Below are positions 1 to 6,271 of a stretch of DNA of 8,103 nt, one piece after another. Within the stretch, counting starts at the first letter, position 1, and every line of letters starts with the position of its first letter. This DNA is from Methanocellales archaeon. Its GTDB lineage: Archaea; Halobacteriota; UBA148. The notes beneath the pieces were generated by a model, which did not search any database, was not told the DNA's origin, and saw nothing but the letters and a program-made list of their open reading frames with translations. Location: contig JAAEEL010000049.1 in NCBI GenBank assembly GCA_013415795.1, positions 1-8,103 on the forward strand, given 5' to 3'. The position numbers were made by a program, and so were the translations under genes.

Positions 1-336
1 CACTAGAGCAGCTATGGCAAAAATGTATCCATGACCCACATAAATTCCATCACGTATCCCTAGTAATGAAATGCTATTAGATAAAAACAAAATTCCAGCA
101 ATAATCATAAGTCCACCTTCGATACTCCTGAAAACAACGTACCAAATAGATAATTTTTCGTTGTATGGTTTAAAGAGTGGAAACATTATAACTGCAATAG
201 TAATAACTGCAACGCCACTAAGTGCTTCAGAAATCATTACTATTATCTTTGATTCTATAACGCTACTAGCTAAAACAGCGTATGCAAATAAAATTAATAC
301 CCCAACAATTATTGCGTTTTTTCTGTTTGAATTCAT
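1..336 (-). CDS. DUF4386 family membrane protein, N-terminal part (runs off the window)
   Basis: Reading the minus strand from an ATG at 336-334 gives 112 codons open to the window edge. The protein begins MNSNRKNAIIVGVL and has at least three hydrophobic stretches, at about residues 8-26, 32-52 and 74-90, with a fourth starting near 102. The pattern of a short charged start, a first helix, then an alternation such as SEALSGVAVITIAVIMFPLF followed by Y..V.R.IEGGLMI is typical of DUF4386 integral membrane proteins. These are about 200-240 residues long and have no defined biochemical role. About half the protein is missing here. Upstream of the ATG the minus strand reads GGTAG, a weak ribosome site. 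The gene is very AT-rich compared with ilvD and the thermosome, which fits an accessory gene. It is divergent from the Cgi121 gene. The family call rests on recalled sequence pattern, not on a search. Confidence 0.72.
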   Translation of the reverse strand, partial: MNSNRKNAIIVGVLILFAYAVLASSVIESKIIVMISEALSGVAVITIAVIMFPLFKPYNEKLSIWYVVFRSIEGGLMIIAGILFLSNSISLLGIRDGIYVGHGYIFAIAALV

Positions 337-444
337 TTTTCTACCATCTATCTTTTTATTTTATTTTTAATATGTGTACTACTTCGATATGGGTAATAAG
401 GCATTAAATATTTTTACATATTAAATATTTTATATTTATGCTAT

Positions 445-456
445 GTATATATTTAA
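445..456 (+). promoter_or_regulatory. candidate TATA box for the Cgi121 gene
   Basis: The sequence gtatatatttaa is a good archaeal TATA-box match about 75 nt before the ATG at 529, which would put transcription start near 478-482 and give a leader of about 50 nt. The whole 337-528 region is strongly AT-rich, so other TATA-like stretches exist, for example around 498-512 and, for the divergent DUF4386 gene, around 360-373. The assignment is therefore weak. A short ribosome site, GGTAA at 521-525, lies just before the start codon. Confidence 0.3.
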
Positions 457-528
457 TTACAATATCAATATCTTTTTTACTGTTACTATCTGATTCTAAA
501 CATATTAAATAAAAATAAAAGGTAACAT

Positions 529-1032
529 ATGAATACAGAAATTATCAGTGGCGTTGTCCAAATTGAAGATGTTGGAAACTTTCTCAAAATGCTGAATGAA
601 GTTTCAAAAAAGTATCGTGTTGTTATCCAAGTGCTTGACGCAGATCATATTGCCAGTAGGGAGCATATTAGCTTCGCAGTCGAGAAGGCAAAGAAAGCCG
701 TTCAAGAAGGAAGAAACATTGCAAAGGACTTGGGTATTGAAATTTTATTATATGCTTCTGGAAAGCGTCAGATTGAACATGCTATGTCAATGGGCATTCA
801 TCCCGGCAAAAACTCTGTTGCAATCGTTATAATAGGATGTGACACCTCAGATGCAACCTGTGAGATGAAATCCGTGATCAATGAGTACCCGGTGCTTGAC
901 TACACAGAACATAAGAAGAAAAAACTCATCAAGACGTTTAATATCACAGAAGCCGAAATTAGGGCGGTTGGCGAAGATAAAATACCAGAACTTGTATTAG
1001 AAAGGGTGGCATTGTTAGATGTCATGAAATAG
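529..1032 (+). CDS. cgi121: KEOPS complex subunit Cgi121
   Basis: The 167-residue protein matches the archaeal Cgi121 family in length and motif order. An N-terminal alpha/beta half (residues 1-65) is followed by the most diagnostic block at 66-103, with I-L-L-Y-A-S-G (71-78), K-R-Q-I (79-82) and a G-I-H-P-G turn before a V-A-I-V-I-I strand. In the family, Cgi121 is an accessory subunit of KEOPS, which transfers the threonylcarbamoyl group to A37 of ANN-decoding tRNAs (t6A). Cgi121 contacts Bud32 and helps recruit tRNA through its 3' CCA end. It is cytoplasmic. The C-terminal helix (about 140-165) is acidic. The ATG at 529 has a weak ribosome site (AAAAGGTAAC) and no competing upstream start. 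The gene stands alone: no Kae1, Bud32 or Pcc1 gene is visible nearby. It converges on the antiporter gene. Confidence 0.88.
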   Translation: MNTEIISGVVQIEDVGNFLKMLNEVSKKYRVVIQVLDADHIASREHISFAVEKAKKAVQEGRNIAKDLGIEILLYASGKRQIEHAMSMGIHPGKNSVAIVIIGCDTSDATCEMKSVINEYPVLDYTEHKKKKLIKTFNITEAEIRAVGEDKIPELVLERVALLDVMK

Positions 1033-1060
1033 TATGAATGTAAATAAATGAATAATCCTC

Positions 1061-1073
1061 TGATAATTTTTTT
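1061..1073 (+). terminator. oligo-T terminator candidate after Cgi121
   Basis: A run of seven T (1067-1073) lies 35 nt after the Cgi121 stop codon, with no strong hairpin before it. Archaeal RNA polymerase commonly terminates at such T-runs. In the same convergent gap, aaaaac-ttttt at 1177-1187 offers short T5 runs on both strands and could serve the antiporter transcript. The gap 1033-1207 holds no other recognisable element. Confidence 0.35.
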
Positions 1074-1207
1074 CAATACATTTAGGTCTCTCGTCTAGAT
1101 CAAGACATTTTATCTTTGAAGAATATGTTTCATTCTATCAACCAAATGGATAGGTATTTTATAGATGTTTATTCTCAAAAACTTTTTAACTCAACATGGA
1201 TCTTTGA

Positions 1208-3040
1208 TCAATCAAAAAGCTTTACGACCTCTCTTACAGCTTCTTCCCTACCAAGTATTGTGACCGAATCCCCCATTTGAATTACTGTATCTCCATGTGG
1301 CACAAAGCATCCCCCCTCACCTCGAATCAATGCTATCAGTGAATCCTTTGGTAGCTTGAGTTCAGATAATTTTCTTCCTACTACCTTTGGATTTGACACG
1401 ATGACTTCTATGATATCACCGCCTCTACCTATCTCCATTAAAGAGAATATCTCTGGGCGTTCAATCATATCATCAAGAATCACCGCTGTCGATAGAATGG
1501 GGCTCATAGCCCTAATGCCTAAATCTTCGAAAGCCTGAAGGTTTTCTGGATTATTTGCCCGTGCTACCAGATTTTCAAGTCCGAATCTGCATTTTGACAC
1601 TTGACATACAAGCAGATTGGTGTCATCTTTATCAGTAGCAGCAACTAGGAACTTCGCTTTCTCTATTCCAGCTTTTTGGAGTATATCGACATCCCCCCCG
1701 TCACCTAAGATCGCTTTTATCCCAAGTTGAATTGCCTTTTGGCAGTTTTCCTCTTTGGTGTCGATTACTGTAACGTCCTCCCCCCTTTTTTCAAGTCGCT
1801 CAGCCAGTAGTCGCCCCACCCCTCCTGCACCAACAATTAATATTCCCATAGGTATCACATCCAATTTTTTAGCCAAATATCTTGCTTGCGTGCCCTGGAT
1901 CAGGATTGTGAGAATGATCGTTATAAAAACCAATCCCATGATCGCATCACCACCATCCATCCCTAACTTTCCAAGCTTGATAGCAAAATACGTAGCCATA
2001 GAAGCCGGAACCACCCCTCTAGGGCCGATCCCAGATGCAAAGGTTTTTTCATTCAAAGTTAAACTAGAGCCTTGAGTAGATATAAAAATTACAGCAGGCC
2101 TAATTATAAGCATCAAAAATAGCGCGGTCAATACTCCTCCCAAACCAATGCTTACCATATTCTCAAATCTCAGCATTGCAGCAAGCAATATAAATATTAC
2201 CGATAACGCTATGATTGAAAGGTCCCCTTTGAACTCCTTGATTGATTCTTTGTGTGGTATCTCCGAGTTTCCGATGGTGATCGCAGCTATTGCGACTGCC
2301 ATAATCCCTGACTCGGATATTATGAGTTCTGCAACTGCAAATGTCACGAGAGCCATAGTGATCGTGAAAATGTTGGCATATCTTTCTGTAAGCAGAATTG
2401 TTCGTTTGATGGCAAGCGCTGTTATCGCGCCGCATATGATCCCAGTTAATAACCCAATTCCAACTCTCGATCCTAACCAGAAGAGAACATGCTCTGGCAG
2501 TGTATCTGGCGATATTATGGCCGTGAAAACAACAGCAGCGAGTATGACGCTTATTGGATCATTCAAGACCCCCTCCGCCTCTAAAAGCGTGCTTACTCTC
2601 TTTCTCACTTTAACTTGCTTCATAAGGGGAGTTATAACGGTCGGTCCAGTTGCAGTTACGATCGCACCAAATAATAGCGCCATATGCCACGGTATTGCGA
2701 CAAAATAGTAGGCAGCTATAGCCCCGCATAAGAATGTGACGAACACCCCCAAAGTAACTAATTTCATGATGCTTTTAGAGACAACCTTTAGATGGTGTAA
2801 GTCAAGGTTGATGCCGCCCTCAAAAACGATTATTACGACGGAAAGAGCGACTATAACTTCCTGACCCACTCCAAATTTATCAGGGTATAGTATTCCAACC
2901 CCTTCAGGGCCAAGTATTATGCCGGCAGCCAGTAGAAACACGATGCTCGGAATTCTTGATCTCTCTGAAAGCACTTGAGCTATGACTCCCGCTGCTAACA
3001 CGAGAGTTAATGACAGAAGAAGTTGTATTGACTGCTCCAA
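1208..3040 (-). CDS. CPA1-type Na+(K+)/H+ antiporter with C-terminal RCK (TrkA_N + TrkA_C) domains
   Basis: The 610-residue membrane protein has two parts. Residues 1-390 form a CPA1/NhaP-like exchanger of about 12 helices. The helix-4 motif A-T-G-P-T-V-I (130-136) carries TGP where many CPA1 proteins have TDP, a variant I recall from one NhaP subgroup. The core acidic pair is N160-D161 in E-G-V-L-N-D-P, the ND pair usually linked with electroneutral exchange. A late G-P-R-G motif sits at 339-342. Residues 399-525 form a TrkA_N Rossmann domain with GAGGVG at 404-409 and an acidic strand end at D427, suggesting NAD(H) or adenine-nucleotide binding. Residues 540-607 form a TrkA_C ligand-sensing domain. 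This soluble tail probably gates transport in the inner membrane. Ion choice cannot be read from sequence. The start is TTG at 3040, set by GGGAG seven bases upstream; the nearby upstream ATG is out of frame. Confidence 0.9.
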   Translation of the reverse strand: MEQSIQLLLSLTLVLAAGVIAQVLSERSRIPSIVFLLAAGIILGPEGVGILYPDKFGVGQEVIVALSVVIIVFEGGINLDLHHLKVVSKSIMKLVTLGVFVTFLCGAIAAYYFVAIPWHMALLFGAIVTATGPTVITPLMKQVKVRKRVSTLLEAEGVLNDPISVILAAVVFTAIISPDTLPEHVLFWLGSRVGIGLLTGIICGAITALAIKRTILLTERYANIFTITMALVTFAVAELIISESGIMAVAIAAITIGNSEIPHKESIKEFKGDLSIIALSVIFILLAAMLRFENMVSIGLGGVLTALFLMLIIRPAVIFISTQGSSLTLNEKTFASGIGPRGVVPASMATYFAIKLGKLGMDGGDAIMGLVFITIILTILIQGTQARYLAKKLDVIPMGILIVGAGGVGRLLAERLEKRGEDVTVIDTKEENCQKAIQLGIKAILGDGGDVDILQKAGIEKAKFLVAATDKDDTNLLVCQVSKCRFGLENLVARANNPENLQAFEDLGIRAMSPILSTAVILDDMIERPEIFSLMEIGRGGDIIEVIVSNPKVVGRKLSELKLPKDSLIALIRGEGGCFVPHGDTVIQMGDSVTILGREEAVREVVKLFD

Positions 3041-3047
3041 ACTAATT

Positions 3048-3052
3048 CTCCC
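3048..3052 (-). promoter_or_regulatory. ribosome binding site that fixes the antiporter TTG start
   Basis: On the minus strand GGGAG lies seven bases before TTG at 3040-3038. The only nearby ATG (3055-3053, minus) overlaps this site and reads in another frame, so the TTG is the best start. The stretch GGGAGAATTAGTTTG closely resembles the one before ilvD. Confidence 0.55.
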
Positions 3053-3115
3053 ATATTTTTTTTCAGTATCTTTTGGTTTATACTTTAGTTATAAAACAAA
3101 ATAAAGATATATGAA

Positions 3116-3125
3116 TTTTATATAA
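3116..3125 (-). promoter_or_regulatory. candidate TATA box for the antiporter gene
   Basis: The minus strand reads TTATATAAAA here, a near-consensus archaeal TATA box about 80 bases upstream of the TTG start. It would give a leader of roughly 50 nt. A second AT-rich stretch (TTTATAACTAAAG, near 3084-3097) is closer but a poorer match. It supports the antiporter having its own promoter rather than relying on read-through from the tyrosine-rich gene 202 bases upstream. Confidence 0.4.
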
Positions 3126-3242
3126 CAGAATTCATTCTAAAAGGTTACTATCAAATTCCACATAATGGCATATTGAATACTGGGAACTGATTGCCTTAAA
3201 GAAATTCTCCATTATTTTCAATAGAATATTTGGTAAAAATAT

Positions 3243-3827
3243 TTAACAGGAATAAGAGTACATGATTTTGTAGATCGGTCTCTGCACTGTTCTCGTTTTT
3301 AATACTGTTATTTCCTTGATAACTTCACGATATTCAGTCACTGTCCTTTCTTTAGGCACATCACGATATTCAATAATTTCTTTTTTTGCTCGTTGTACGT
3401 CATAGGAAGAAGAATTGTACTCGCCTTGGAATGTACGAATAAACTCATGGCTTTCTCCGCTTTTTAAAAAAACTGAATCGGTTGTGTACTCATAAATACC
3501 TGTTGATGTTGCCACATATAATGTTACCCAAAAATTTCCGCCCACATCATCCGTATTTTTAACTTTTACCGAAACATCGCATGCAGAGATCCAATAATAG
3601 TTGGGAAAATTATCGCGAGTATAAAAGTCTCGATGAATAAGGTCATAGTACCTATGATATAAGACAACATAATTTAATGGCACATATACATTATAAGGTT
3701 CTTTTACATAATATGTTTCAGTAGAAGCATAGGGCTCTTTTTCTGTGTACATCTCAATGGACCAGTAGTTTTCTTGAACTTTTACTGGCACCATAAGGAC
3801 TGATCCTATTATTATAATAGCTATCAA
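3243..3827 (-). CDS. tyrosine-rich membrane-anchored protein of unknown function
   Basis: I do not recognise a named family. From TTG at 3827 the protein has 194 residues, 24 of them tyrosine. Residues 1-15 are the hydrophobic core of a membrane anchor (IAIIIIGSVLMVP). A linker follows with a repeated E-P-Y pattern (31-33, 43-45). Residues about 82-146 look like a small beta-sandwich, with V-K-V-K-N-T-D-D-V-G-G near 87-97 and L-K-S-G-E-S at 121-126. The tail (150-186) repeats E-Y-R-x-V and K-x-x-T-V units. The order of anchor, EPY linker, beta-sandwich and YR-V tail recalls archaeal cell-surface proteins without assigned function. Most of the protein is probably outside the membrane. The start is uncertain: the frame stays open for 19 codons upstream, and an ACG at 3851-3849 in that stretch has a much better ribosome site and would give a proper basic N-terminus (KWK). 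The TTG version lacks charged residues before the anchor. Confidence 0.7.
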   Translation of the reverse strand: MIAIIIIGSVLMVPVKVQENYWSIEMYTEKEPYASTETYYVKEPYNVYVPLNYVVLYHRYYDLIHRDFYTRDNFPNYYWISACDVSVKVKNTDDVGGNFWVTLYVATSTGIYEYTTDSVFLKSGESHEFIRTFQGEYNSSSYDVQRAKKEIIEYRDVPKERTVTEYREVIKEITVLKTRTVQRPIYKIMYSYSC

Positions 3828-3934
3828 AAGATAGCTAATTTTCCATTTCGTATTATCCGCCTCTTTTGTTGTTCCTATATATTTTTAATTTGTATCTTAT
3901 AGTTTTTTGACTGAATCTAATAGCTAAAAAAGAA

Positions 3935-3950
3935 CCCCCCCTTTTTTTTT
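3935..3950. repeat. C7T9 homopolymer tract
   Basis: Seven C followed by nine T on the plus strand (A9G7 on the minus strand) lies in the gap between ilvD and the tyrosine-rich gene. It stands out against a very AT-rich background. On the minus strand it is followed by TTCTTTTTT (3934-3926). No coding function is visible. The exact lengths of the runs may be unreliable in assembly. The gap 3828-4118 otherwise contains the tandem repeat, a TATA-like stretch and the ilvD terminator listed separately, and no open reading frame worth calling. Confidence 0.6.
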
Positions 3951-4037
3951 AAATTTCTGATAATTTTCTTCCTTTAAACTTATCTTAAATTATTTGAATT
4001 GTTTTAAAGTAGCAGATGTTATTTAGGTACATAAAAG

Positions 4038-4053
4038 CATATAAATATAAAAA
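4038..4053 (-). promoter_or_regulatory. candidate TATA region for the tyrosine-rich gene
   Basis: The minus strand reads TTTTTATATTTATATG directly downstream of a perfect 14-bp tandem repeat. If used, transcription would start near 4015-4020 and leave a leader of about 170-190 nt. A nearer alternative, AAAAATATATAGG around 3875-3887, would give a nearly leaderless transcript. Sequence alone does not decide between them. Confidence 0.3.
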
Positions 4054-4079
4054 TACATGTGCAATAATACATGTGCAAT
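4052..4079. repeat. perfect 14-bp tandem duplication (aatacatgtgcaat x2)
   Basis: Two identical copies lie end to end at 4052-4065 and 4066-4079. Each contains the palindrome ACATGT. On the minus strand the pair sits between the ilvD terminator and a TATA-like sequence, a position suited to a regulator-binding site for the tyrosine-rich gene. It could equally be a simple replication-slippage duplication. Confidence 0.7.
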
Positions 4080-4101
4080 AAAAATTGTTACCCAAAAAAA
4101 A
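4080..4101 (-). terminator. oligo-T terminator of ilvD
   Basis: On the minus strand eight T (4101-4094) begin 17 bases after the ilvD stop codon. They follow CCGG and are themselves followed ten bases later by five more T (4084-4080). This tandem T-run is a typical archaeal intrinsic terminator. It separates ilvD from the tyrosine-rich gene. Confidence 0.55.
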
Positions 4102-4118
4102 CCGGATAATAGGTAATA

Positions 4119-5768
4119 TCACCTTAAAATTCCGCCTTTATCCGCAGATGAAACATGCTTTACGTACCTGCCAAGATACCCACTCATTTTTTGAGTTGGT
4201 TGAAACCATTTTTTTCTACGCAGTTCCATCTCATCCTCACTAAGTTCAACTTCAATTAGCCTAGCAGGGATATCTATCGAGACGATATCATCATCTTTAA
4301 TGAGTGCTATGGGTCCCCCCTCAAATGCCTCTGGCGATATATGGCCAATGCAAGGTCCACGAGTACCTCCTGAGAATCTTCCATCTGTTATAAGTGCAAC
4401 GGAATCCGATAAGCCCATCCCTGCTATAGCTGATGTAGGAACAAGCATCTCTGGCATTCCAGGCCCGCCTTTTGGTCCTTCATATCTAATGACGACGACA
4501 TCCCCTTTTTTTATGTGTCCGCCAAGAATTGCAGCAACAGCACTCTCCTCGTTATCAAAGACACGTGATGGCCCTTTATGAACTAACATGTTTTCGTTAA
4601 CAGCTGTACGTTTGACAATGGATCCATTGGGTGCGATGTTTCCTCTGAGTATGACCATACCCCCCTCCCAATGAACAGGCATACTGAGCGTTCTGATTAC
4701 CTCTTCATTGGCAACGGTGGCATTCTTCAGACCATCCCCCACCGTCTTGTTTGATACTGTTAGAGCTTTTCTGAATAACTTCCGTTCCAGTCGCTTCATT
4801 ACCGCAGGAACGCCCCCTGCTTTATCAAGGTCTTCCATGGTAAATGGTCCACCAGGTCTCATATTGCATAAATGGGGGGTTACCCTGCTCAGTTCATCGA
4901 AGACCTCTAACCTAAGATCAATGTTTAATTCATGTGCGATTGCAGACAAATGTAGCGCCGTATTAGTAGAACCTCCCAGAGCCAAATCTACCATTATTGC
5001 ATTGCGAAAAGCATCCTTTGTTAAGATATCACGCGGCAAGATTACTTTTTCGATTAGAAGCATCACTTGTTCCCCAGTTTCAAAGGCCAATGCCACCTTT
5101 TTATTATCAACTGCGTGTGCTGTTGCACAGCCCGGAAGCGACATACCCAATGCTTCTGTTACGCAAGCCATGGTGTTGGCAGTGAACATGCCTGCACAGC
5201 TTCCTGGACCAGGGCATGCAACCTGTTCGAGCGATTTCAATTCTTCTGGGGTCATCATGCCTGATGTTACCTTGCCAACAGCTTCAAAAACCGTGATAAC
5301 GTCCGAATCCTCTCCCTGAAATTTGCCTGGTTTCATGGGGCCCCCTGTAATGACGATCGATGGAATATTCAACCTTGCTGCTGCCATCAGATGGCCAGGC
5401 ACGATTTTATCGCAACTTGGAATCAGAACCATACCATCTAGAGAGTGTGCTTGAACCCAGAGTTCTATAGAATCTGCGACTATTTCCCGACTGGGAAGCG
5501 AGTAATGCATACCATTATGTCCCATGGCCAATCCATCGCAGATTGCCATCGTGTTCATCTCAAATGGCACACCTCCTTTACTACGTATGCCTTTTTTTAC
5601 CTCCTCAACCAGCTCACGAAGATGAATATGTCCAGGAACAATTTCGTTATAACTGTTAATGACTGCAATGAAGGGCTTTTCAAAGTCCTCTCTTTTTAAG
5701 CCGCAAGCATGAAGCAGGGCTCGGTGTGGTGCCCTCTCAAGACCTTTTTTGATGGAATCGCTCCTCAA
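4119..5768 (-). CDS. ilvD: dihydroxy-acid dehydratase
   Basis: The 549-residue protein is full length for archaeal IlvD. It dehydrates 2,3-dihydroxy-isovalerate and 2,3-dihydroxy-3-methylvalerate to the 2-keto acids that lead to valine, leucine and isoleucine. Visible family marks are ERAPHR (11-16), N-S-Y-N-E-I-V-P-G-H (38-47), S-C-D-K (118-121) with the cluster ligand C119 and the lysine carbamylated in known structures, C185-P-G-P-G-S-C191, G-G-S-T-N-T (265-270) and T-D-G-R-F-S-G (461-467), where S466 should be the catalytic base. Position 46 is glycine, not the extra cysteine of the plant and cyanobacterial [2Fe-2S] form, so an oxygen-sensitive [4Fe-4S]-like enzyme is inferred. The start is TTG at 5768 behind GGGG, eight bases upstream, with no in-frame ATG to prefer. 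No other ilv or leu gene is adjacent. Confidence 0.96.
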   Translation of the reverse strand: MRSDSIKKGLERAPHRALLHACGLKREDFEKPFIAVINSYNEIVPGHIHLRELVEEVKKGIRSKGGVPFEMNTMAICDGLAMGHNGMHYSLPSREIVADSIELWVQAHSLDGMVLIPSCDKIVPGHLMAAARLNIPSIVITGGPMKPGKFQGEDSDVITVFEAVGKVTSGMMTPEELKSLEQVACPGPGSCAGMFTANTMACVTEALGMSLPGCATAHAVDNKKVALAFETGEQVMLLIEKVILPRDILTKDAFRNAIMVDLALGGSTNTALHLSAIAHELNIDLRLEVFDELSRVTPHLCNMRPGGPFTMEDLDKAGGVPAVMKRLERKLFRKALTVSNKTVGDGLKNATVANEEVIRTLSMPVHWEGGMVILRGNIAPNGSIVKRTAVNENMLVHKGPSRVFDNEESAVAAILGGHIKKGDVVVIRYEGPKGGPGMPEMLVPTSAIAGMGLSDSVALITDGRFSGGTRGPCIGHISPEAFEGGPIALIKDDDIVSIDIPARLIEVELSEDEMELRRKKWFQPTQKMSGYLGRYVKHVSSADKGGILR

Positions 5769-5782
5769 ACTAAATTCCCCTA

Positions 5783-5799
5783 CCTAATAGAAGATTAGG
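5783..5799. repeat. perfect inverted repeat beside the ilvD ribosome site
   Basis: CCTAAT and ATTAGG form perfect 6-bp arms around a 5-base spacer, ending 14 bases before the ilvD start on the minus strand and immediately before its GGGG ribosome site. It could be an operator or a small leader hairpin that affects ribosome access. The arms are short and AT-rich, so chance is possible. Confidence 0.45.
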
Positions 5800-5851
5800 C
5801 TTTGAAAAAGGTTTCTATAGGACGTATGGGTGAAGATGAAACTACTGATAC

Positions 5852-5861
5852 ATTTTTTAAA
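5852..5861 (-). promoter_or_regulatory. candidate TATA box for ilvD
   Basis: The minus strand reads TTTAAAAAAT, preceded by CC, about 85 bases upstream of the TTG start. Transcription would begin near 5828 and give a leader of about 60 nt containing the CCTAAT/ATTAGG inverted repeat. It is a moderate match in an AT-rich region. Confidence 0.28.
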
Positions 5862-6049
5862 GGATGGTTTTTATGTTCATTATGATCTCATAAGACAGAA
5901 TCAAAGATTAATCATAAAATGCCAGCAGAATCTCAGGGTATAAACAATAGATTAGAAAGTGGATTGGACTATTTGATAGGAAAATATACTGAATATAAGG
6001 CAGTAAAATAAAAGCACATAAGTCAGTTTGTTAGTCCTTTGATTCTGGC
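5862..6049. other. intergenic DNA between divergent ilvD and the zinc-ribbon gene
   Basis: The gap 5769-6112 is 344 bases long. Its two ends hold the ilvD leader and TATA candidate and the zinc-ribbon promoter. The middle shows no RNA gene or repeat that I can support. It contains a plus-strand reading frame of 30 codons (5919-6011) without a ribosome site, described as a finding but not called as a gene. Confidence 0.4.
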
Positions 6050-6062
6050 AATATATATTTAA
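6050..6062 (+). promoter_or_regulatory. candidate promoter (TATA box) of the zinc-ribbon gene
   Basis: The stretch aatatatatttaa is a strong archaeal TATA-box match about 51 bases before the ATG at 6113, placing transcription start near 6086 with a leader of 25-30 nt. A good ribosome site, GGAGTGA (6100-6106), follows six bases before the start codon. Confidence 0.5.
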
Positions 6063-6112
6063 GGGTTTGATGGATAAGAAATAACGTCTAACAAGGAATG
6101 GAGTGAAACAAA

Positions 6113-6271
6113 ATGGTGTATAGGTGTGGAGAGAAACCTGGTAAAGGTAGATATATTTGCATCAACTGTGGTGAAGACCTATACCTCGATGATGAAATGG
6201 ACGCGATACTACCATGTGAAAAATGTAATAGCTGTTATTTTCAAAAGGGTTTTGATATGAGGTACACTTAG
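6113..6271 (+). CDS. small zinc-ribbon protein
   Basis: A 52-codon gene begins at ATG 6113 behind a strong ribosome site, GGAGTGA, six bases upstream. The protein opens MVYRCGEKPGKGRY and carries two CxxC knuckles, C16-I-N-C19 and C35-E-K-C38, spaced 15 residues apart, which should bind one zinc ion as a zinc ribbon. C5 and C41 are extra cysteines. The P-G-K-G-x-Y-x-C-x-x-C-G opening, an acidic middle (L-D-D-E-M-D) and L-P-C-x-x-C match small zinc-ribbon proteins common in methanogens and also seen in bacteria, whose role is unknown; nucleic-acid or protein contacts are only a guess. It is cytoplasmic, with no signal or membrane segment. It lies 273 bases before the thermosome gene on the same strand, with a possible terminator and a second promoter between them, so co-transcription is doubtful. 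Confidence 0.82.
   Translation: MVYRCGEKPGKGRYICINCGEDLYLDDEMDAILPCEKCNSCYFQKGFDMRYT

Noticed and set aside
71..370. Plus-strand open frame of 99 codons at the left edge
   Set aside because: It is the mirror of the DUF4386 gene on the minus strand, which reads as a recognisable membrane protein with a proper start; the plus-strand frame has no ribosome site.
2148..2708. Plus-strand frame of 186 codons inside the antiporter gene
   Set aside because: It is antisense to the conserved antiporter membrane domain; its hydrophobic look comes from the complement of the transmembrane codons.
4708..5319. Plus-strand frame of 203 codons inside ilvD
   Set aside because: The minus strand encodes conserved IlvD motifs throughout this stretch; the plus frame has no recognisable domain.
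5826..5885. Nineteen-codon plus-strand frame starting MGEDETTDTFF
   Set aside because: It overlaps the ilvD leader and promoter in antisense, has only a poor ribosome site and is too short to support.
6113..6271. The zinc-ribbon protein as RNA polymerase subunit Rpo12 or Rpo10
   Set aside because: It has two CxxC knuckles but lacks the basic C-terminal R-C-P-x-C-x-R type signature of Rpo12 and the Rpo10 opening; the P-G-K-G-x-Y-x-C pattern fits a different small zinc-ribbon family.
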